NCBI GenBank assembly: GCA_900542045.1
Contig: UQMI01000003.1
Span: 40,355 to 104,354, forward strand
DNA: 64,000 nt
Direction: 5' to 3'
DNA from: an uncultured Blautia sp.
GTDB lineage: Bacteria > Bacillota > Clostridia > Lachnospirales > Lachnospiraceae
The notes under the pieces are model-generated. The model made no database searches. It saw nothing but the letters and a program-made list of their open reading frames with translations, and was not told the origin of the DNA. Below, one piece after another: positions 56,474 through 64,000 of the stretch. The number at the start of each line of letters is the position of its first letter. The stretch's first letter is position 1. The position numbers and the translations under genes were made by a program.

Positions 56474-58869
56474 TGGGGGATGCTTTTACAGAAGTCAAGA
56501 AACTGTCCGAACCGGTTTATAAGATGCCAAAGAGCATGCAGGAAGCAATCCCGGTCTATCGGATCAGCGAAGGCGGGATCTTCCAGTTGGAGAAGAGAAA
56601 AGAGAACATTTTGTTTGATAAAGCCTATTATCTGGAGGATATCAATTATCAGACAAAGGATGAAGAAGAGCGCATGGAGATCCTGCTGGAGTGGTGTAAG
56701 CTACTGAATTCCATGAGCGTGGATTTTAAGATCGTGATCGGGATACTGAACCGGGAAACCGGGCAAGTGAAAGAGCGGCTGATCCCAAAAGAAAGGGAAG
56801 GGGATCCTTATCGGGAGATGAAAGCGGCATTTGAGCAGCTGGTCGATTACAAGTTAAAAGAAGGGATTTCCGGGAATGAGAAAAGCCTGCTCTTTTTGCT
56901 TTCGGTTCGCAGGAACGATTTTGAATCGGCAAAAGCATTTTTCCAGACATTGGAAGCCAACCTGCAGGTCACCCTCCATGGTCTGGGCAGCCAGATGATC
57001 CCCTTAACTGGGATCGAGCGTCTGCGCTGCCTGCATCAGATCTACCGGATGGGAGAGGAAGCTCTCTTTTCCCTTAACTGGGAGGACCTGGTGGCTTCCG
57101 GCCGGAACTGGAAAAATGAGATCTGTGCCCCGGCCCTGAAAGAAGAACGGAGCACACTGCAGATCGGTCAGACCCATGCGCAGGTGTTGTTCTGCCAAAA
57201 CTATCCAAATTCGCTGCAGGATGGCTTTTTGGGAAAACTGATGCATGTTCCCTTCCATCTCCTGCTCAGTCTGGATGTGGTCCCGATCCCCCAGATGCTC
57301 ACGGTCAAAAAACTGGAAAATGCCCAGATCAACAATGAGGCGGCGATCACCCGGGAACAGGAAGAAAAGAACCGGAAAAAAGCATTTTCTTCTGAGATCT
57401 CTTACCCGAAGCGGCGGAAAAAAGAGGAGTTGGAATATTATCTGGAGCAGGTTCACAGCAATGACCAAAAGGCATTCTATCTGGGCTTTCTGGTCACGGT
57501 GTTCGGAGAAGACGAAAAAGACCTGGAGAGCAATGTGGATACCATCCGTGCCATCGGGGCGGAGCAGAGCATGGTGTTTGAGCCACTTTTATTTCGGCAG
57601 CTTGCGGGATTTCACACCTGCCTGCCTGCCGGTGCCCGGGAAGTGGATGTGATGCGGGCGATGTTCACCAGCTCGATGGCCGCTCTGGTGCCATTTCGTG
57701 TCCAGGAGATTTTCCAGGTGCCCGGGGTGTTTTACGGCAGCAATCAGGTTAGCAAAGAACTGATTGTGGTGGATCGGAAAAAACTGATGAATCCCAATGG
57801 GTTTGTATTTGGGAAGACGGGATCCGGAAAATCCATGTTCACTAAAGAGGAGATCGCGCAGATCTTATACCTGTTCCCCCGGGACCGGGTTTTGCTCTTG
57901 GATCCCCAGAATGAATACTACTACATCGTCCAGTCTCTGGGCGGGGAGATCCTGGACTTTTCAAAGGAAAAAGAAATCCATTTAAACCCCTGGGAGATCC
58001 CGGCGCATCTGCCGGAGGATTTTCGCAAAGATGTCTTTATCACGGATAAATCCACGTTTACCAAAACCATCTGCAAAGAAGCTTTGCTGCCCACACCGCT
58101 GAGTGCGATCCACCGGACCATCATTGACCGCAGCGTAGGGGAATTCTATGACCGGTTGTTTACGGAAAAGGAAGAAGGAAAGGAGCCGGAGGATACGCTG
58201 GCTATCCTGCGGGAGATTATTGGGCGGCAGCCTGAGCCGGAAGCGAGGGAACTCTATATCGCTCTGGAGATGTTTACGAAAGGCTCCTTAAATGTCTTTT
58301 CTCATAAGAGCAACGTTCATCTGGATAACCGGCTGCTTTGCATTGGTCTGGATAAGATCGGGCGGGATTTAAAGCGGATGGCTATGCTGGTAACCTCCGA
58401 AGTCATCCGCAGCAATGTGGAATACAATGCAAAGGAAGGAGTAGCCACCTGGCTGTATGCCGATGAATTCCAGATCATTACCAATGAGGAGTTGGGAGCA
58501 GAAATGTTTGATAACCTGTACCGGACCGTCCGGAAAAAAGGCGGGATCTGTACCGCCCTGACCCAGACCCTGTCGGACAACCTGCTCAACGAAAAGATCC
58601 AGGCTATGGTCTCCAATTCCGAGTTTGTGGTCTTAATGAACCAGTCCGGCATCGACCGGAACGTGCTGCGCCGGATCTACGAAGAGATTTCCGAAGAAGA
58701 GATCTCCTATGTGACCAATGCGCGTGTGGGGACCGGATTGCTAAAATGCGGGAAGAAGGTAGTGCCCATGGATGCCACGATCCCCAAAAAGAATCCCTTG
58801 TACGACCTATTTACCACAAACTTCCATGAAAAACACGAAATGGAAAGGAGAGAAAGGCATGATAAATAG
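56461..58869 (+). CDS. VirB4-type conjugation ATPase
   Basis: An 802-residue ATPase that powers DNA transfer and pilus or channel assembly at the membrane. Walker A is GKTGSGKSMF (near residue 455) and Walker B is LYADEFQI (near residue 665); TFTKTIC and LTQTLSDNLLN belong to the same motor. ATG 56461 is chosen over upstream in-frame codons because AAGGAGGGGCAGCC precedes it. It overlaps PrgI upstream and the 46-codon gene downstream. Confidence 0.95.
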   Translation: MGFLMGDAFTEVKKLSEPVYKMPKSMQEAIPVYRISEGGIFQLEKRKENILFDKAYYLEDINYQTKDEEERMEILLEWCKLLNSMSVDFKIVIGILNRETGQVKERLIPKEREGDPYREMKAAFEQLVDYKLKEGISGNEKSLLFLLSVRRNDFESAKAFFQTLEANLQVTLHGLGSQMIPLTGIERLRCLHQIYRMGEEALFSLNWEDLVASGRNWKNEICAPALKEERSTLQIGQTHAQVLFCQNYPNSLQDGFLGKLMHVPFHLLLSLDVVPIPQMLTVKKLENAQINNEAAITREQEEKNRKKAFSSEISYPKRRKKEELEYYLEQVHSNDQKAFYLGFLVTVFGEDEKDLESNVDTIRAIGAEQSMVFEPLLFRQLAGFHTCLPAGAREVDVMRAMFTSSMAALVPFRVQEIFQVPGVFYGSNQVSKELIVVDRKKLMNPNGFVFGKTGSGKSMFTKEEIAQILYLFPRDRVLLLDPQNEYYYIVQSLGGEILDFSKEKEIHLNPWEIPAHLPEDFRKDVFITDKSTFTKTICKEALLPTPLSAIHRTIIDRSVGEFYDRLFTEKEEGKEPEDTLAILREIIGRQPEPEARELYIALEMFTKGSLNVFSHKSNVHLDNRLLCIGLDKIGRDLKRMAMLVTSEVIRSNVEYNAKEGVATWLYADEFQIITNEELGAEMFDNLYRTVRKKGGICTALTQTLSDNLLNEKIQAMVSNSEFVVLMNQSGIDRNVLRRIYEEISEEEISYVTNARVGTGLLKCGKKVVPMDATIPKKNPLYDLFTTNFHEKHEMERRERHDK

Positions 58870-58999
58870 ACAAGAAGAATTAAAAGAATTGCTTCAGATG
58901 CTGCGAAGAGGGAAAGAAAAAAATAGGAAAAAGGAGGTCTATATTTGGCAGGATCCAGAAAAGAAAGAGCAATACCGAATTGCATGGGAGGAAAAATAA
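58859..58999 (+). CDS. 46-residue charged protein of the transfer operon
   Basis: ATG 58859 overlaps the VirB4 stop and has AAAGGAGAGAAAGG before it. The product is highly charged (MINRQEELKELLQMLRRGKE at the start) and predicted helical, with no hydrophobic segment. It ends one base before the DUF5688 gene, so all three are tightly coupled. Function unknown. Confidence 0.65.
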   Translation: MINRQEELKELLQMLRRGKEKNRKKEVYIWQDPEKKEQYRIAWEEK

Positions 59000-59000
59000 G

Positions 59001-59954
59001 ATGGAATATCAGGAATTTATGAAAAAAGTAGAGCAAGAGCTTTTACGGTATCTGCCGAAAAACGGGAACTATCAAATCGAAAAAAAATGGATTCCCAAAG
59101 AGAACGGGTTATCTTATGATGGCCTTTTGATCCAGTCAGACAATTTGCAAAACACACCGATCTTACATCTGCAGAATTATTACCAGATTTATCGGAGGGA
59201 CGGGATCCCCTTTACGCAGATATTAGTGCAGATGGCAGAGGATTATAAACGTTTCGTATCACAAACCCCGCAATGGAGTATGCAGGAAATCCATGCACAC
59301 ATTCCCGAAGACCTATTTGTGAGGGCCGTCAATTATGAATTAAGTAAAGAATGGTTAGCGGAAGTGCCGTATGAAAAAGTTCTGGATGTGGCCTTGATCC
59401 CTGCTGTCCGATTAGAGGAAAATATCTCTGCAAAGATCTCACATTCGAATGCTAAAATGCTGGGACTGTCTGGAAAAGAGATTTTGGAGCTTGCAAAAGC
59501 AAGAAATCTGGAGCATGGGGTTAGTTTTGAGAATTTATCCGATAAGCTGCAATCTTTACAGCGGTCCATGGGAGTCCAAATACCAGAAGAATATAGGCAG
59601 AACGAAGACTCGCCGATCTTTGTTTTGTCAAATGCCGATAATTTTTATGGGGCGTCCTTGCTTTTTCAACCAGAAATGCAGGCGATCTTAGCGGAGGCGA
59701 TGGGTGATTTTTGTGTTTTGCCGTCATCGGGCCACGAGGTTTTGCTGGTGCAGGATCAGGGATTATCTCTAGGAGATTTTATATTTTTACAGAAAACGGT
59801 CATGGATATCAATCGCACGACAGTACCACCGGAAGATTTTTTATCGGATACGGTCTACCGGTTTAATTCAAAAACGCAAGAGTTGACCATAGCAATGCCA
59901 AGCCCCATAAAGGTGCCAAAGAAGAGTACAACCATACATTTTCCCCGTCGCTAA
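59001..59954 (+). CDS. DUF5688 family protein
   Basis: A 317-residue soluble protein with the DUF5688 layout: LLIQSDNLQNTPILHLQNYY near the start, VPYEKVLDVALIPAVR in the middle and an acidic, regular C-terminal domain with NADNFYGASLLFQPE. It is frequent on Lachnospiraceae mobile elements and of unknown role. ATG 59001 is preferred to the upstream open frame. It lies between VirB4 and the lysozyme/peptidase gene. Confidence 0.8.
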   Translation: MEYQEFMKKVEQELLRYLPKNGNYQIEKKWIPKENGLSYDGLLIQSDNLQNTPILHLQNYYQIYRRDGIPFTQILVQMAEDYKRFVSQTPQWSMQEIHAHIPEDLFVRAVNYELSKEWLAEVPYEKVLDVALIPAVRLEENISAKISHSNAKMLGLSGKEILELAKARNLEHGVSFENLSDKLQSLQRSMGVQIPEEYRQNEDSPIFVLSNADNFYGASLLFQPEMQAILAEAMGDFCVLPSSGHEVLLVQDQGLSLGDFIFLQKTVMDINRTTVPPEDFLSDTVYRFNSKTQELTIAMPSPIKVPKKSTTIHFPRR

Positions 59955-59972
59955 AAAGGAGGAGGTGTGCCC

Positions 59973-62129
59973 ATGAAGATCCTCTGTAAAGGACCCATGC
60001 GGTTGGAAAGCCAAAAAAGAACGATTGACTGTATGGAGCAGAAATTGCAGTGCGTAGGAAGCACTTTGGACGATCCGGCGAGAGAGGTCTTGGAATCTTT
60101 GGATGCGACCACCCGGCATCGATTTGATCAATTAGAGTCCAGCCGCAAACGGAGTGTTTATCGAAAACTACAGGAAGCGGAATGGGAAGAAAAAACAGAC
60201 AGGAAACCGGCAAAGCCGCCGGAAACAGAAGCACTTCTGCGCCGGGAATCCGGCAAAGAGAAGATCCGGGAGTTCCCCTCCTATGGTGCCGAGGCTGTGG
60301 CATCGAGCCAGAAAATTGTCTTTCCGGCTGGAAAAGCGGAAAACGGAAAGCAAGACGGCAAGCTTGTTTTGCAGGGGCTCTTTGCACAAGAATGGCGGCA
60401 GGCAAAAGCCCAAAAGTCTTTGAAGGAACGGTTGCAAGCATGCGTCGGTCCGTCTGTAGGGCAGATCCAGGCAGTAAAGGCAAAACAGATCCCAGTGATA
60501 AAAAAATGGCACATGGATCTTCCTGAGAGAGAGCCAAGGATCTTGTATTTCACAGGATCCTCGGTGGGTGAAAATGGCCGGAAGGGATCCGCACTGGTTG
60601 GGGGACCAGAAGAAATCAGAATCGAAAAGAAAAGAGAAACTTCCTATTTAATAGGGAAAGAAAAAGAAACGGAGAGCCGGAAGTTTGGTCAGCAAGCTTC
60701 CGGCTCTTCACAGGTTTTTGAGAAGAAAAAAGCAAGCTTTCTTGCGGACGCCCCCGGAGTCTCCAGGAAAAGCCAGGCCCTGCAGTCTGCCCGCCGCATG
60801 ATCCAGCATCAATTTTCCGCGCAGCTCCAGAAAGAAGAATCCAAAAAAGAGGCACAGGCGGAAGCGTATACGCAAACATATGGCACAGTGGCGGCAGCTA
60901 CGGCAGTCTCCCAATCAAAGAATCCATTGCTCAAGGCGATATCCGGCTTTTTGTTGGTCATGGTCCAGCTGTTTACAAAGGTTCTGCTCTCGAAGATCTT
61001 ACTGGTCTTTCTTTGTCTGATCGGAATGATCGCTGCAGTGGCTACCCTGTTTTCGGTACTGGCTACCCAGACGGCTGGCCATGCAGAAGCGAAAGTATCT
61101 GCCGAAGTAGAATTTTACCGCCCCTATCTGGAAGCAGAAGCAGCGAAATACCCGGGGATGTCCCAACTGGTCGATCTGATGCTGGCCATCATCCAACAGG
61201 AGGCGGGCGGGGAATCCTGGATCGGGACCATGGATGGCGATATCATGCAGTCTTCCGAGAGTGCCGGATATCCGGGACCGGGCTATCTGACTGGGGAAGC
61301 TTCCATTGCTCAGGGCGTGAAGTACCTGTATGGGGTGTTTTCCCGGACCGGCCTGATCGAGGATCCTTATAATCTGGAGCTGACGAAGATTTCCTTGCAG
61401 AGCTATAACTTTGGCATCGGGTTTTACGACTGGTTCGAACGGAATGGTCATACCCGCTGGAGTTTTGAAATCGCGGTGGAGTATGCCAAGATCGGGGCAA
61501 ATGCCATGGGCTGGAGTGTCTACCGCAGTGATCCGCTGCTGATCTCCTACGCAGGCCCGATCAACTATGGGGATCAACGATACCCGGAACATGTCCTGCA
61601 ATACTATGAGATCACATCGGGAGTGATCCTGCATGGCGGTATGGCAATCCCGTTGTATTACCAATGGGAGTATGGAGATGTGGCCTATGGCGGCGGGAGC
61701 ATCGCCACTTCTGGCTGCGGACCCACCAGTTTTGCCATGGTGGCAAGCTATCTGACCGGTCGGACCATCACGCCGGTGGATGCGGTGTCCTGGTGCGGCA
61801 ATGCCTATTATGTGCCTGGTGCTGGGACGGCGTGGTCTTATTTTTCCGGGGCCTGCAGCCATTTTGGACTGGCTGCGCCGGTTCAGACCAATGATATGCA
61901 GTCCGTCCTTTTGGCGCTGCAGGAAGGCAAGCCGGTGATCAGCTCCCAGGGACCAGGGTTATTTACTTCCGCGGGACATTTTATCGTTTTGCGCGGGGTA
62001 GATGAAAATGGCCGTGTGCTGGTCAATGACCCCAATGACAATGCCAATAAGAATTACCAGAACCGGGCGTTTGATATGACATCCGAGATCCATCCGACAT
62101 CGCTCAGTTACTGGATCTTTAGCAACTAG
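59973..62129 (+). CDS. Transfer-associated lysozyme/C39-like peptidase
   Basis: A 718-residue protein with a long polar N-terminal region (residues 1-315), one membrane helix (ILLVFLCLIGMIAAVATLF near 345), a lysozyme-like domain (MLAIIQQEAGGESW near 410, with the glutamate in place) and a C-terminal C39-type peptidase. The peptidase cysteine is in SGCGPTSFAM (near 570) and its histidine in GHFIVLRGVDE (near 670). It probably opens the cell wall for the transfer machine, the role of CwlT/VirB1. The N-terminal part would be cytosolic. AAAGGAGGAGGTGT precedes ATG 59973. Confidence 0.88.
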   Translation: MKILCKGPMRLESQKRTIDCMEQKLQCVGSTLDDPAREVLESLDATTRHRFDQLESSRKRSVYRKLQEAEWEEKTDRKPAKPPETEALLRRESGKEKIREFPSYGAEAVASSQKIVFPAGKAENGKQDGKLVLQGLFAQEWRQAKAQKSLKERLQACVGPSVGQIQAVKAKQIPVIKKWHMDLPEREPRILYFTGSSVGENGRKGSALVGGPEEIRIEKKRETSYLIGKEKETESRKFGQQASGSSQVFEKKKASFLADAPGVSRKSQALQSARRMIQHQFSAQLQKEESKKEAQAEAYTQTYGTVAAATAVSQSKNPLLKAISGFLLVMVQLFTKVLLSKILLVFLCLIGMIAAVATLFSVLATQTAGHAEAKVSAEVEFYRPYLEAEAAKYPGMSQLVDLMLAIIQQEAGGESWIGTMDGDIMQSSESAGYPGPGYLTGEASIAQGVKYLYGVFSRTGLIEDPYNLELTKISLQSYNFGIGFYDWFERNGHTRWSFEIAVEYAKIGANAMGWSVYRSDPLLISYAGPINYGDQRYPEHVLQYYEITSGVILHGGMAIPLYYQWEYGDVAYGGGSIATSGCGPTSFAMVASYLTGRTITPVDAVSWCGNAYYVPGAGTAWSYFSGACSHFGLAAPVQTNDMQSVLLALQEGKPVISSQGPGLFTSAGHFIVLRGVDENGRVLVNDPNDNANKNYQNRAFDMTSEIHPTSLSYWIFSN

Positions 62130-62141
62130 AAGGAGGGGAAT

Positions 62142-63125
62142 ATGGAAAAAAAGACGATGCTCATCGGCGGCTGTGTTCTTGCCGTGCTGCTCCTTTTTGC
62201 AGGTCTGATCGGCTACCGGACAGGCTGCCATTTAACGGAAGTAAGCCTGCAGGAATCAAAAGAAGAGCAGACCGAAGAGACGTTTGCTTCTGAGGCAGAA
62301 GAGAAAAAAGAGCCGGAAGAGGAGACGTCGGGGCAGGAAGATCCTGCAGAGCAGGAACTGCAGTTTACAGACTTTCCGGAATGTTTTGGGGAAACCCTGT
62401 CTCCTAAAGAATTGGAAACGGTTTATACGGCGATCCGGGAATACTTGGCGGATACCTCTTTTCATACCGGGATCACAGAGGTCACCTGTCTGGATTACGT
62501 AACCGAAGAAGAGGGCCAGCTCTCTTTTTATGTCAAGCTTTCCGATGGGCTCCTGCTTGCCGGGTATTATGACAAAGGGGAAAAAGCAGCTTCCATCAAA
62601 GAAACGGCGGTCACGGAAAAGATCTTGGAGGCCAATGCTCAGGCGGAACAGGAAAAAGAAGAACAGATGCGCCTGTCCGAAGAAGCCTTTGACCGGCCAG
62701 AGGGCGGGGTGACCGTTACAACCACGCCGGATCCCACGGCTTTACCAACGGCAACACCGAAAGCGACAGAGACACCAAAACCGGCTTCCGCCTCTTCCGA
62801 TGGCGGAAACACCGCGATCCCAAACCAGCAGGGCACGGCCCAGACCGTGTATCCCTACACCTTTTCCGGGTTTGACCTGTTTGCGGATTTTATCAGTGGC
62901 GAACAGACCGAAGAAGTCAAGGGCTGGATCTCCGGCTTGCTGCAGGAATCCGATGCCTACCGGGGGATCCAGACGGTGACAGCCAAGCGGGCCAAAGCGG
63001 ACGGAGCTGTAGTCTGGGTGTACTGCACCCTGGATGCACAGGGAACCCTGGAAGTGGAATACCATACGGATTCTCTGGAAGCAACGATCCGGTTTGACAC
63101 CGTTCCCGTGGAGGAACTGCAATGA
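62142..63125 (+). CDS. Unknown membrane-anchored protein of the transfer operon
   Basis: A 327-residue protein with an N-terminal membrane helix (CVLAVLLLFAGLIGYRTG), an acidic stretch (residues 36-70), a first globular domain (about 75-180) and a Thr/Pro linker (TTTPDPTALPTATPKATETP) leading to a C-terminal domain of about 100 residues (FSGFDLFADFISGEQ). It lies between the wall hydrolase and sortase genes and overlaps the latter by four bases. Its layout suggests an extracytoplasmic partner of the machine such as a VirB8-like or wall-crossing protein; not recognised. Confidence 0.7.
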   Translation: MEKKTMLIGGCVLAVLLLFAGLIGYRTGCHLTEVSLQESKEEQTEETFASEAEEKKEPEEETSGQEDPAEQELQFTDFPECFGETLSPKELETVYTAIREYLADTSFHTGITEVTCLDYVTEEEGQLSFYVKLSDGLLLAGYYDKGEKAASIKETAVTEKILEANAQAEQEKEEQMRLSEEAFDRPEGGVTVTTTPDPTALPTATPKATETPKPASASSDGGNTAIPNQQGTAQTVYPYTFSGFDLFADFISGEQTEEVKGWISGLLQESDAYRGIQTVTAKRAKADGAVVWVYCTLDAQGTLEVEYHTDSLEATIRFDTVPVEELQ

Positions 63126-63907
63126 AGCGGGTGGCAGCGAAGCTGCTTTTGCTTCTGAGCATCGGGCTTTGCCTGTTTTCCGGCATCTCTCTGTACCGGA
63201 TCTTTTCGGAGTACCAACAAGCGGAAGAAGAGTATTCCTATCTAAGTGCGCTGGCCGTGACCGAGACAACGCCAAAGGCAAACGCGCCGGAACACGCAGA
63301 CTCAGGAGCAATCGAAGAACCGGCAAACGCACCGGAAGCGGAATGGGAAAGGGAAGCACCGATCACCGTAGATTTTGCAGCATTAAAAGCGATCAATCCG
63401 GAGGTGATCGGCTGGATCTATATTGGCAGTCTGGACATCAGTTATCCGGTGGTGCAGGGAGAAGACAATGCGTATTATCTGCATCATTCTGTGGAAGGCA
63501 AGGAGAATTCTTCCGGGGCGATCTTCTTAGACTGTGCAAATGCCGGGGACTTTGGCGACCCCAACAGCATAATCTATGGGCATAACATGAAGAGCGGGAA
63601 GATGTTCGGGACCCTGCGGCAGCTTTTAACGAAAGAAACCTACGAAGCGGATCCGGATATCTGGATCCTGACGCCGCAGCGTGTGCTGCGGTATCGGATT
63701 TTTTCGGCGTATACCACAGAAGAAACCAGCGATACCTATACGTTGTTTGCAAAAGCCGGGAAGGAGTTCCAGGCCTATCAGCAGAAAATGAAAGCACGGG
63801 CAGAGTATGAGACCGGGATCGATCCGGAAGGGACCATGCTCACTTTGTCTACCTGTTCGTATAGTGCAAGGTTTCGAACGGTGGTACAGGCCGTCATCTG
63901 GAACTAA
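63122..63907 (+). CDS. srtB: Class B sortase
   Basis: A 261-residue transpeptidase with an N-terminal membrane helix (LLLLLSIGLCLFSGISLY), catalytic His in IYGHNMKSG (near residue 156) and Cys in TLSTCSYSARFRT (near residue 241) with the following Arg. Class B features include the long insertion before the catalytic Cys. It likely anchors the giant surface protein 48155-54745, whose sorting tail is VKTGDYSP. It overlaps the upstream gene by four bases. Confidence 0.92.
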   Translation: MKRVAAKLLLLLSIGLCLFSGISLYRIFSEYQQAEEEYSYLSALAVTETTPKANAPEHADSGAIEEPANAPEAEWEREAPITVDFAALKAINPEVIGWIYIGSLDISYPVVQGEDNAYYLHHSVEGKENSSGAIFLDCANAGDFGDPNSIIYGHNMKSGKMFGTLRQLLTKETYEADPDIWILTPQRVLRYRIFSAYTTEETSDTYTLFAKAGKEFQAYQQKMKARAEYETGIDPEGTMLTLSTCSYSARFRTVVQAVIWN

Positions 63908-63929
63908 AGAAAGAAAAGGAGGGAACGTT

Positions 63930-64000
63930 ATGCAATTAGAAAAAGAAACCGCGGTTTTGGCCAAAGTAGAATATGAATGGGAACAATATCTATTGGAATT
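63930..64000 (+). CDS. Start of an unknown gene, cut by the window end
   Basis: ATG 63930 behind AAAGGAGGGAACG opens a frame to the window end (MQLEKETAVLAKVEYEWEQY). It continues the transfer operon on the same strand; product unidentified. Confidence 0.6.
   Translation, partial: MQLEKETAVLAKVEYEWEQYLLE

Larger units (their letters stand above)
32881..64000. mobile_element. Integrative conjugative element, left end and left part
   Basis: The left boundary is placed near 32878-32885, where the pilin frame breaks and base composition drops. Content to the right is typical of Gram-positive conjugative elements: ssb, several helix-turn-helix genes, Fic, a type I restriction system, an ArdC-like protein, VirB2/VirB6/PrgI/VirB4 genes, a lysozyme/peptidase and a sortase. 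Relaxase, coupling ATPase and integrase are expected in the unseen right part. Internal changes in composition near 35.2 and 36.3 kb, and broken genes there, suggest a mosaic built by several insertions. The boundary repeats could not be matched. Confidence 0.75.

Overview
The window reads as the chromosome of a Gram-positive gut-type Clostridia, most likely a Lachnospiraceae member. The gene order atpBEFHAGDC, the strong AGGAGG-type ribosome sites, the CGAAC-N4-GTTC LexA box, the TGD-type cell-wall sorting tails and the class B sortase all fit this; no rRNA or tRNA gene was seen to settle it further. Two parts join near base 32,880: ordinary chromosome on the left and a mobile element on the right whose far end lies outside the window.

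Chromosomal part (1-32,880). It opens with the 3' part of a giant repeat-containing surface protein, then feoAB (iron uptake, minus strand), a complete F-type ATP synthase operon, a MarR-controlled MATE exporter, a VWA/MoxR pair, pyrimidine salvage (udp, cdd), an alanyl-tRNA editing protein with an amidohydrolase and an alpha/beta hydrolase, a two-gene DNA-repair cassette (radical SAM plus its usual partner) under a LexA box, an SGNH hydrolase, a possible small structured RNA, and a Tad-type pilus operon (prepilin peptidase, CpaE-like, TadA, TadB, TadC, Flp pilin). The Flp pilin gene stops after 24 recognisable residues and continues into foreign AT-rich DNA.

Mobile part (32,881-64,000, right end not seen). 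The left 2-3 kb is AT-rich and carries ssb, a small helix-turn-helix protein, a membrane protein, a decayed XRE repressor with an intact operator-promoter, and a Fic protein. Next come a sigma-70-like gene broken by one in-frame stop, a type I restriction-modification operon (Phd/YefM-like gene, hsdM, hsdS, a small membrane protein, hsdR), a SLOG protein divergent from an XRE repressor across a mirrored inverted repeat, and a decayed transposase. From 47,138 onward lies a conjugation operon of the Firmicutes type: ArdC-like antirestriction protein, a 2196-residue surface protein, a VirB2-like subunit, VirB6, PrgI/VirB3, VirB4, a DUF5688 protein, a lysozyme/C39 peptidoglycan hydrolase, an unknown anchored protein and a class B sortase. 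The coupling ATPase, relaxase and integrase are not in the window, so this is an integrative conjugative element seen in part.

How the parts relate. The mobile giant protein and the chromosomal one at the window start share the same repeat order (chromosomal repeats 1-8 match mobile repeats 1-8, and the mobile one adds three more). In the element this protein sits with a sortase inside the transfer genes, which suggests a cell-contact role in mating. The insertion would disable the host Tad pilus. The restriction operon, ArdC, ssb and regulators fit the usual defence and establishment cargo of such elements.
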